DNA from: Thermus kawarayensis JCM 12314
GTDB taxonomy: Bacteria > Deinococcota > Deinococci > Deinococcales > Thermaceae
NCBI GenBank assembly: GCA_001311545.1
Contig: BBBL01000141.1
Coordinates: 1 to 5,068, forward strand
Length of the DNA stretch: 5,068 bases
Reading direction: 5' to 3'
Shown here in pieces: positions 1-4,858 of the stretch. The translations under genes were made by a program, and so were the position numbers. Position 1 is the stretch's first letter. Each line of letters opens with the position of its first letter. Under the pieces are notes generated by a model. That model was not told the DNA's origin, made no database searches, and saw only the letters and a list, made by a program, of their open reading frames with translations.

Positions 1-1
1 C

Positions 2-940
2 TACCCCGATGCCCTCTACCGGGAGGCCGGGGCCGAGCTTGCGGAGCGAGGAGAGCTCCTAAAGGGCGCCAACCTCCTCTTCACCGTCCAGCCCCCTTCG
101 GAGGACCTGATTCAGGCCTTGGAGCCCGGGGCCATCGTGGTGGGCTTTGTGCAGGCCCACAAGAACGTGGAGCTGGTGAGGGCTTTGGCCGCCAAAAAGG
201 CCACGGTGATCGCCATGGAGCTCATCCCCCGCATCACCCGGGCCCAGAGCATGGACGCCCTGTCCAGCCAGGCCACGGTGGCGGGGTACCTGGCGGCCAT
301 CCACGCGGCGAGGCTTTCCCCCCGGTTCTTCCCCATGCTCACCACGGCGGCGGGCACCATCCGCCCCGCCAAGGTGATGGTCATGGGGGTGGGGGTGGCG
401 GGGCTCATGGCCATCGCCACCGCCAAGCGCTTAGGGGCCCAGGTCTTCGCTTACGACGTGCGGAAGGCGGCCTTGGAGCAGGCCCTCTCCCTTGGGGCCA
501 AGCCCATTGAGCTTCCCATCAGCGCCGAAGGGGAGGGGGGCTACGCCCGCGAGCTCACCGAGGAGGAAAAGCGCATCCAGCACGAGGCCCTGCGGGAGCA
601 GGTGGCGGGGATGGACGTCCTCATCACCACGGCCCAGGTGCCGGGCCGCCGGGCTCCCATCCTCCTCACCGAGGACATGGTGGAGAGGCTCAAGCCCGGC
701 ACGGTGGTGGTGGACCTGGCCGCCGAGTCGGGGGGCAACTGCGTCCTCACCCAGCCGGGGGAGGTGGTGGAGGTCCGGGGGGTGCGGGTCTATGGCCCCC
801 TGAACCTCCCCAGCGAGCTTGCGGTACATGCCTCGGAGATGTACGCCAAGAACCTTTTGAACCTTTCCAGCCTCCTTGTGGAGAAAGGCGAGTTCGCTCC
901 CCAGTGGGAGGACGAGATCGTCCGGGCTGCCTCCTCATGA
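2..940 (+). CDS. pntAA: NAD(P) transhydrogenase alpha-1 subunit (NAD(H)-binding domain I), 5' truncated
   Basis: This peripheral cytoplasmic subunit of the proton-translocating transhydrogenase binds NAD(H) and exchanges hydride with NADP(H) held by PntB. The window opens inside the gene; 312 codons remain to the TGA at 938-940, and about 60 N-terminal residues should lie upstream (family about 375 aa). The hydride-transfer loop is intact: in PRITRAQSMDALSSQ, the Arg at 230-232, Gln at 245-247 and Asp at 254-256 correspond to Arg127, Gln132 and Asp135 of the Rhodospirillum rubrum RQD loop. A Rossmann dinucleotide motif GVGVAGL lies at 386-406, followed by YDVRKAALEQA, where the acidic residue suits NAD rather than NADP. 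The C-terminal half carries TTAQVPGRRAPILL and VDLAAESGGN, typical of the alanine dehydrogenase/PNT family. There is no membrane segment, as expected for the split-alpha form. No frame break is seen here, unlike in the genes downstream. Confidence 0.95.
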   Translation, partial: YPDALYREAGAELAERGELLKGANLLFTVQPPSEDLIQALEPGAIVVGFVQAHKNVELVRALAAKKATVIAMELIPRITRAQSMDALSSQATVAGYLAAIHAARLSPRFFPMLTTAAGTIRPAKVMVMGVGVAGLMAIATAKRLGAQVFAYDVRKAALEQALSLGAKPIELPISAEGEGGYARELTEEEKRIQHEALREQVAGMDVLITTAQVPGRRAPILLTEDMVERLKPGTVVVDLAAESGGNCVLTQPGEVVEVRGVRVYGPLNLPSELAVHASEMYAKNLLNLSSLLVEKGEFAPQWEDEIVRAASS

Positions 941-993
941 AGGAGGGCGAGGTCCTGCACGGGCCCACCAAGGCCCTTCTGGGAGGTGCGTGA
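937..993 (+). CDS. possible 18-codon minicistron between pntAA and pntAB
   Basis: An ATG at 937 overlaps the pntAA stop as ATGA. It opens a frame, MKEGEVLHGPTKALLGGA, that ends in a TGA at 991-993 overlapping the pntAB start as TGATG. It therefore fills the whole gap between the two cistrons with stop-start overlaps at both ends, an arrangement suited to translational coupling. I recognise no protein. The peptide is short and mildly charged, without a membrane segment. Its last codons contain the GGGAGGT ribosome site of pntAB, so ribosomes reading it could open or block that site. A chance frame of 18 codons is easy to obtain in such GC-rich DNA, so I treat it as a hypothesis. Confidence 0.2.
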   Translation: MKEGEVLHGPTKALLGGA

Positions 994-1294
994 TGGAGTT
1001 TGGCTTCTGGTCTGCGCTTTACATCTTCGTGCTCACCGCCTTTTTGGGCTACGAGCTCATCACCCGGGTGCCGTCATCCTCCACACCCCCTTGATGTCGG
1101 GTTCCAACTTCATCCACGGGGTGGTGGTGGTGGGGGCCATGGTGGTCTTGGGCCACGCGGAAACCGGACTGGAGAAGGTGATCGGCTTCCTGGGGGTGAT
1201 CCTGGGAGCGGCCAACGCCGCGGGCGGTTACGCCGTCACGGTGCGCATGCTAGAGATGTTTGAGAAGAAGCCCGGCAAGGGGGGTGGTCAGTGA
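993..1294 (+). CDS. pntAB: NAD(P) transhydrogenase alpha-2 subunit (membrane), frame broken once near 1073
   Basis: This small integral membrane subunit forms domain II, the proton channel, with PntB. The start is ATG 993, with GGGAGGT at 981-987 five bases upstream. It begins MEFGFWSALYIFVLTAFLGY, the first of three expected membrane helices. After ITRVP the frame runs into a TGA at 1092-1094, while the family sequence VILHTPLMSGSNFIHG continues at once in another frame. One missing G after 1073 (CCGTC for CCGGTC) explains the break. Restored, the protein has 100 residues, the length I recall for the Thermus thermophilus subunit, and His42 (codon 1115-1117) falls where the channel histidine of that enzyme lies. 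Two further hydrophobic stretches follow (GVVVVGAMVVLG and IGFLGVILGAANAAGGYAV). It ends at TGA 1292-1294, overlapping pntB. As written it would give a 33-residue truncated product; sequence error is likelier than a pseudogene. Confidence 0.9.
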
Positions 1295-2644
1295 TGGACC
1301 TCATCCAGGCGGCCTACTTCGTGGTGGCCATTCTCTTCATCGTGGGCCTGAAGCGCATGGCCCACCCCACCACCGCAAAAAGCGGCATCGTCTGGGCGGG
1401 ATGGGGCATGGTCCTGGCCGTGCTGGCCACCTTCTTCTGGCCCGGGATGGGGAACTTCGCCCTCTTGCTCCTGGCCGTTCTCCTGGGCTCGGCGGTGGCC
1501 TGGTGGGCGGCCGTGAAGGTGGCCATGACGGACATGCCCCAGATGGTGGCCATCTACAACGGCATGGGGGGTGGGGCCGCCGCCACCATTGCCGCCGTGG
1601 AGCTTTTGAAGGGGGCCTTTGAAAACCAGGGGCTCATGGCCCTGGCCATCCTGGGAGGCTGATCGGCAGCGTGGCCTTCACGGGAAGCCTCATCGCCTTC
1701 GCCAAGCTCCAGGGGATCATGAGAAGCCGCCCCATCCTCTTCCCCGGGCAGAAGGTGGCGAACGCCCTGCTCCTGGCCGCGACCTTCCTCTTGGGGCTTT
1801 CCCTCCTTTGGAACGACGCCACGCCCAGCATCGTCCTCTTCTTCCTCCTGGCCTTGGCCTTCGGCATCCTCATGACCCTTCCCATCGGCGGCGGGGACAT
1901 GCCCGTGGCCATCTCCTTCTACAACGCCTTCACGGGGATGGCCGTGGGCTTTGAGGGCTTCGCTGTGGGCAACCCCGCCTCATGGTGGCGGGCACCCTGG
2001 TGGGGGCGGCGGGCACCCTCCTCACGGTGCTCATGGCGAGGGCCATGAACCGCTCGGTCTGGAGCGTGCTGGTGGGGGGCTTTGGGGTGGAGCAGGAGGC
2101 TTCCGAGGTCAAGGGGAGCCTCAAGCCCATTGACGTGGAGGACGCCGCCGTCATGCTGGCCTACGCCAGCAAGGTGGTCTTCGTGCCGGGCTACGGCATG
2201 GCCCTTTCCCAGGCCCAGCACAAGGTGAAGGAGCTGGCGGACCTCCTCGAGGCCCGCGGGGTGGAGGTGAAGTTCGCCATCCACCCGGTGGCCGGGCGCA
2301 TGCCCGGGCACATGAACGTCCTCCTGGCGGAGGCGGGGGTGGACTACGACAAGCTCAAGGACCTGGAGGAGATCAACCCCGAGTTCCCCACCGTGGACGT
2401 GGCCGTGGTCATCGGGGCTAACGACGTGGTGAACCCGGCTGCCCGCCGCCCGGGAAGCCCCCTTTACGGCATGCCCATCCTGGACGTGGACAAGGCCAAG
2501 AACGTCATCGTCATCAAGCGCGGGCAGGGCAAGGGCTTCGCCGGGGTGGAAAACGAGCTCTTCTACGCCGACAACACCCGCATGCTCTACGGGGACGCCC
2601 AGAAGGTCCTCACCGAGCTGACCCAGACCTTGAAGAAGCTCTAA
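1294..2644 (+). CDS. pntB: NAD(P) transhydrogenase beta subunit, frame broken twice near 1660 and 1979
   Basis: The beta subunit supplies most of the membrane proton channel (domain II) and the NADP(H)-binding domain III. The start is ATG 1294, overlapping the pntAB stop as TGATG, with AAGGGGGG at 1277-1284 as ribosome site. Three frames must be joined. The first runs to TGA 1660-1662 (GGCTG for GGCCTG); the second, from VAFTGSLIAFAKLQG to VGNPA, breaks near 1979 (GCCTCATG for GCCCTCATG); the third runs to TAA 2642-2644. With two C residues restored it is 450 aa, the normal length. Residues 1-265 are hydrophobic, fitting nine helices. Asn89 (codon 1558-1560) replaces the Escherichia coli channel His91, as in T. 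thermophilus. Domain III shows VPGYGMALSQAQ, HPVAGRMPGHMNVLLAEA and GANDVVNPAA, with Lys409-Arg410 near the NADP site. Phe416 stands where E. coli has Tyr431. Confidence 0.92.
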
Positions 2645-2651
2645 GTGCCCA

Positions 2652-2676
2652 CGCCTTCTGCCAAGGCGCGCTCTTT
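2652..2676 (+). terminator. weak intrinsic terminator candidate after pntB
   Basis: CGCCTT (2652-2657) and AAGGCG (2663-2668) form a 6-bp stem around the 5-base loop CTGCC. It is followed by CGCTCTTT, an imperfect T tail, eight bases after the pntB stop. Position fits the end of the pnt operon. The stem is short and the tail interrupted, so the larger folded element directly downstream may instead or also stop transcription. Confidence 0.35.
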
Positions 2677-2749
2677 GGGGCCCCCGTTGCGGCTTCCGCC
2701 GCAACGGGGTATACCACCCCATGCTGGCCCAGGCCAGCATGGGGGCCCC
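2677..2749 (+). repeat. 73-nt element of nested inverted repeats, predicted three-way junction
   Basis: Two perfect 12-bp hairpins with 4-base loops lie side by side. The first pairs 2682-2693 with 2698-2709 (loop TTCC). The second pairs 2717-2728 with 2733-2744 (loop CCAG; one more pair is possible). GGGGC at 2677-2681 pairs exactly with GCCCC at 2745-2749 and encloses both, leaving only the 7-base linker TATACCA unpaired. Thus 58 of 73 bases pair, with no mismatch. The two hairpins differ in sequence, so this is not a simple duplication. There is no T tail, so it is not a classical terminator. It could be a folded 3' end protecting pnt mRNA, a REP-like repetitive element, a cruciform protein site or a structured RNA. 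Confidence 0.7.
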
Positions 2750-2796
2750 TAGGCGGGCTTCCCCGGGCCGGCAGGGCGAAGGAAAGCGGGATGAGT

Positions 2797-2819
2797 GGCC
2801 CCACCGCAGGGGGCTTCTT
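2797..2819 (+). terminator. short hairpin with T-rich tail abutting the tRNA promoter
   Basis: GCCCC (2798-2802) pairs with GGGGC (2810-2814) around the loop ACCGCAG, with a possible G-T pair outside (2797/2815), followed by TTCTT. It would insulate the tRNA promoter from upstream transcription. The final TT of the tail already belongs to the -35 box. The stem is only five pairs, so the call is tentative. Confidence 0.3.
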
Positions 2820-2846
2820 GACGCTTCCTGGGGCCTTTGGTATAGT
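2818..2846 (+). promoter_or_regulatory. sigma-70/SigA-type promoter of tRNA-Asn
   Basis: TTGACG (2818-2823) and TATAGT (2841-2846) are separated by exactly 17 bases. Each hexamer is one base or two off the consensus TTGACA/TATAAT. The predicted start near 2853 lies a few bases before the mature tRNA at 2862, leaving a very short 5' leader. Confidence 0.8.
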
Positions 2847-2861
2847 GCTCTCTGCGGTCGG

Positions 2862-2937
2862 TCCGCGGTAGCTCAGCAGGTAGAGCGGCCGGCTGTTAAC
2901 CGGTTGGTCGCAGGTTCGAGTCCTGCCCGCGGAGCCA
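2862..2937 (+). tRNA. tRNA-Asn (anticodon GUU)
   Basis: The 76-nt cloverleaf is complete. The acceptor stem TCCGCGG (2862-2868) pairs with CCGCGGA (2927-2933), with discriminator G2934 and an encoded CCA at 2935-2937. The D stem is GCTC/GAGC. The anticodon stem GCCGG (2888-2892) pairs with CCGGT, with one G-T pair, around the loop CTGTTAA holding GTT at 2895-2897. The T stem GCAGG (2910-2914) pairs with CCTGC around TTCGAGT. The GTT anticodon decodes AAC/AAU as asparagine. It has its own promoter and stands alone between the pnt and rpsF operons. Confidence 0.97.
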
Positions 2938-2941
2938 GGTG

Positions 2942-2970
2942 GGGGCCTCTGGGGCCCTGGGTCTTTTCTT
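2942..2970 (+). terminator. candidate tRNA-Asn terminator overlapping the rpsF promoter
   Basis: GGGCC (2943-2947) pairs with GGCCC (2953-2957) around the loop TCTGG, extendable by a G-T pair. TGGG and then the T-rich run TCTTTTCTT (2962-2970) follow. It begins five bases after the tRNA CCA end. The tail also supplies the -35 region of the next promoter. The four-base gap between stem and T run weakens it as a classical terminator. Confidence 0.4.
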
Positions 2971-2992
2971 GGGGAGGGGAAAGGGGTATAAT
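2964..2992 (+). promoter_or_regulatory. promoter of the rpsF-ssb-rpsR-rplI operon
   Basis: A perfect TATAAT -10 box lies at 2987-2992, rare by chance in such GC-rich DNA. The -35 is weak: TTTTCT (2964-2969) at 17-base spacing, or TTTCTT at 16. Transcription should start near 2999-3001, giving a leader of about 33 nt before the rpsF ATG. Confidence 0.75.
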
Positions 2993-3000
2993 CCCTTTTC

Positions 3001-3033
3001 GTGCGGCCTGCCGGGCCCGGAAGGGAGGTGGAG
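3001..3033 (+). promoter_or_regulatory. short GC-rich rpsF leader, possible S6:S18 control site
   Basis: The predicted leader contains GGCC (3005-3008) able to pair with GGCC (3014-3017) around TGCCG, or alternatively the self-complementary CCGGGCCCGG (3011-3020). The ribosome site AAGGGAGGTGG (3021-3031) follows directly. In many bacteria the S6:S18 complex binds a structured rpsF leader carrying a CCG motif and represses the operon. A CCG lies in this loop, but the element is shorter than the described motif, so the link is inference. Confidence 0.25.
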
Positions 3034-3339
3034 ATGCGCAAGTACGAGGTGAACATCGTCCTGAACCCCAACCTGGACCAGACCCAGCTCGCCTTGGAAA
3101 AGGAGATCGTCGCCAAGGCCCTCGAGGCCCACGGGGCCAGGGTGGGGAAGGTGGAGGAGTGGGGGATGCGCCGCCTGGCCTACCCCATCGCCAAGGACGC
3201 CCAAGGCTACTTCCTCTTCTACCAGGTGGAGATGCCCGAAGACCGGGTGAACGACCTGGCCCGGGAGCTTCGCATCCGCGACAACGTGCGCCGGGTCATG
3301 GTGGTCAAGGCCGCCGAGCCCTTCCTCTCCAAGGCGTAA
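3034..3339 (+). CDS. rpsF: 30S ribosomal protein S6
   Basis: S6 is a 30S platform protein that binds 16S rRNA as a heterodimer with S18, encoded two genes downstream. The protein of 101 residues, the Thermus S6 length, starts MRKYEVNIVLNPNLDQTQLA and contains RLAYPIAKDAQGYFLFYQVEMP and the C-terminal RIRDNVRRVMVVKAAEPFL. I chose ATG 3034 over the in-frame GTG at 3001. MRKYEV is the conserved N-terminus, the strong ribosome site GGGAGGTGG ends three bases before the ATG, and 3001 is about where transcription starts. It differs from remembered T. thermophilus S6 at scattered sites only. No frame break is seen. It heads a tight operon, with ssb nine bases after its TAA. Confidence 0.97.
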   Translation: MRKYEVNIVLNPNLDQTQLALEKEIVAKALEAHGARVGKVEEWGMRRLAYPIAKDAQGYFLFYQVEMPEDRVNDLARELRIRDNVRRVMVVKAAEPFLSKA

Positions 3340-3348
3340 ACTGTTCTC

Positions 3349-4141
3349 ATGGCCAGAGGCCTGAACCAAGTATTCCTCATCGGCACCCTCACCGCCCGCC
3401 CGGACATGCGCTACACCCAGGGGGGGCTGGCCGTCTTGGACCTTAGCCTCGCGGGCCAGGACCTTCTTCTGGACGAGTCCGGCCAGGAGAGGGAGGTCCC
3501 CTGGTACACCGGGTGCGCCTCCTGGGCCGCCAGGCGGAGATGTGGGGGGATGTTCTGGAGAAGGGCCAGCCCCTCTTCGTGGAGGGGCGGCTGGAGTACC
3601 GCCAGTGGGAGAGGGACGGGGAGAAGCGGAGTGAGCTCCAGGTGCGGGGAGAGTTCATTGACCCCCTGGAAGCCCGCCACCGGGAGACCGTGGAGGATGC
3701 CCGGGGCCAGCCCAGGCTTCGCCGCGCCTGAACCAGGTCCTCCTCATGGGCAACCTCACCCGCGACCCCGACCTCCGCTACACCCCCCAGGGGACGGCGG
3801 TGGTGCGCCTGGGCCTGGCGGTGAACGAGCGCCGCTTGCGCACCGGGGAGGAGAAGACCCACTTCGTAGAGGTTCAGGCCTGGAGGGAGCTCGCCGAGTG
3901 GGCCGGGGAGCTTAAGAAGGGCGACGGGCTTTTGGTCATCGGCCGTTTGGTGAACGACTCCTGGACCAGCTCCAGCGGGGAGAGGCGCTTCCAGACCCGT
4001 GTGGAAGCCCTCAGGCTGGAGCGACCCACCCGTGGGCCTGCCCAAGCCGGCGGAAGCAGGCCCCAATCTGTCCAGACGGGTGGGGTGGACATAGACGAAG
4101 GACTGGAAGACTTCCCGCCGGAGGAGGATTTGCCGTTTTGA
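3349..4141 (+). CDS. ssb: single-stranded DNA-binding protein with two OB folds, frame broken twice near 3507 and 3728
   Basis: SSB coats single-stranded DNA during replication, recombination and repair. The Thermus/Deinococcus type carries two OB folds per chain and works as a dimer rather than a tetramer. Here the first fold begins [19 protein letters not shown]. It breaks at 3507 (TACACC for TACCACC, expected [15 protein letters not shown]), continues in a second frame to TGA 3729-3731, and breaks again there (GCCTG for GCCCTG). The second fold follows as [20 protein letters not shown]. Adding two C residues gives 264 aa, the remembered T. aquaticus length. The C-terminus is the acidic protein-interaction tail ([15 protein letters not shown]). 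Only a poor, distant purine tract (AAGG at 3331) precedes ATG 3349, so translation probably depends on coupling to rpsF. As written, the second fold and tail would be lost from an essential protein, which argues for sequence error. Confidence 0.93.
4120..4127 (+). promoter_or_regulatory. ribosome-binding site of rpsR inside ssb
   Basis: GGAGGAGG lies ten bases before the TTG at 4138 and is read in ssb as part of the PEEDLPF tail codons. It is the only good site nearby and supports TTG 4138 as the rpsR start. Confidence 0.75.
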
Positions 4142-4404
4142 ACGCGAAGGACGCCAAACCCAAGAAGGAGGCGCAAAAGCGCCCCTCCAGGAGGGCCAAG
4201 GTGAAGGCCACCCTGGGGGAGTTTGACCTGAGGGACTACCGGAACGTGGAGGTGCTCAAGCGGTTCCTCTCGGAAACGGGGAAGATCCTTCCCCGCCGCC
4301 GCACGGGGCTTTCCGCCAAGGAGCAGCGCATCCTGGCCAAGACCATCAAGCGGGCCAGGATCCTGGGGCTTCTGCCCTTCACGGAAAAGCTGGTGCGCAA
4401 GTAG
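4138..4404 (+). CDS. rpsR: 30S ribosomal protein S18
   Basis: S18 binds next to S6 on the 30S platform, near the mRNA exit region. The 88-residue protein starts at TTG 4138, overlapping the ssb TGA as TTGA. This start matches the family N-terminus ([20 protein letters not shown], a basic unstructured arm) and gives exactly the Thermus length. The S18 signature is present: [15 protein letters not shown], then [10 protein letters not shown], with the conserved end [13 protein letters not shown]. From residue 22 on it appears identical to remembered T. thermophilus S18; differences lie only in the N-terminal arm. The TTG start, overlapped stop and ssb-embedded ribosome site suggest translation coupled to ssb. 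No frame break. Confidence 0.97.
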   Translation: MNAKDAKPKKEAQKRPSRRAKVKATLGEFDLRDYRNVEVLKRFLSETGKILPRRRTGLSAKEQRILAKTIKRARILGLLPFTEKLVRK

Positions 4405-4414
4405 GGGGTGAACG

Positions 4415-4858
4415 GTGAAGGTCATCCTCTTGGAACCCCTGGAGAACCTAGGCGACGTGGGCCAGGTGGTGGACGTGAGGCCGGGCTACGCCAGGAACTA
4501 CCTCCTGCCCCGGGGCCTGGCGGTCTTGGCCACCGAGAGCAACCTCAAGGCCCTCGAGGCCAAGATCCGCGCCCAGGCCAAGCGCCTGGCGGAGCGGAAG
4601 GCCGAGGCCGAGCGGCTTAAGGAGATCCTGGAGAACCTCACCCTCACCATCCCGGTGCGGGCGGGGGAGAACAAGATCTACGGCTCCGTCACCGCCAAGG
4701 ACATCGCCGAGGCCTTGGCCCGCCAGCACGGCATCACCCTGGACCCCAAGCGCCTCCAGCTTTCCAAGCCCATCAAGGAGCTTGGGGAGTACGTGGTGCC
4801 CTACAAGCCCCACCCCGAGGTGCCCATCCAGCTCAAGGTGAGCGTGGTGGCCCAGTAG
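4415..4858 (+). CDS. rplI: 50S ribosomal protein L9
   Basis: L9 binds 23S rRNA near the base of the L1 stalk and extends outward on a long helix; it helps frame maintenance. The protein has 147 residues and starts at GTG 4415, with GGGGGTG (4404-4410) overlapping the rpsR stop as ribosome site. The N-terminal domain (about 1-50) carries the L9 signature around PGYARNYLLPRGLAVLAT. A highly charged, Ala/Glu/Lys-rich connecting helix follows at about 45-75 (AKRLAERKAEAERLKEI). The C-terminal domain includes GSVTAKDIAEAL and ends EVPIQLKVSVVAQ. Length and sequence fit Thermus L9 closely, and no frame break is seen. It is the last gene of the operon, followed by a terminator. Confidence 0.97.
   Translation: MKVILLEPLENLGDVGQVVDVRPGYARNYLLPRGLAVLATESNLKALEAKIRAQAKRLAERKAEAERLKEILENLTLTIPVRAGENKIYGSVTAKDIAEALARQHGITLDPKRLQLSKPIKELGEYVVPYKPHPEVPIQLKVSVVAQ

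Noticed and set aside
1671..2048. Separate small membrane protein and separate genes starting at 1982, 3513 and 3746
   Set aside because: Each continues the family sequence of pntB or ssb without a gap and starts at an internal Met or GTG lacking a ribosome site. They are pieces of one broken gene.
1919..2740. Long minus-strand open frame opposite pntB
   Set aside because: It is rich in His, Gly and Leu in the way expected from the complement of GC-biased codons, has no recognisable motif, and crosses a frame break and the hairpin element.
3001..3033. Upstream GTG start for rpsF at 3001, adding 11 residues
   Set aside because: It would start at or before the predicted transcript end without a ribosome site, and the added residues are absent from the family.
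2721..3446. Plus-strand open frame covering tRNA-Asn and rpsF
   Set aside because: It crosses a tRNA and both promoters and overlaps all of rpsF in another frame; the translation is low-complexity Gly/Arg/Pro.
1073..3731. Programmed ribosomal frameshifting or transcriptional slippage in pntAB, pntB and ssb
   Set aside because: The sites are short C/G runs without slippery heptamers or long A/T runs. Six independent shifts of the same sign on both strands in one small window are not plausible as programmed events; Thermus dnaX-type slippage uses a long A run.
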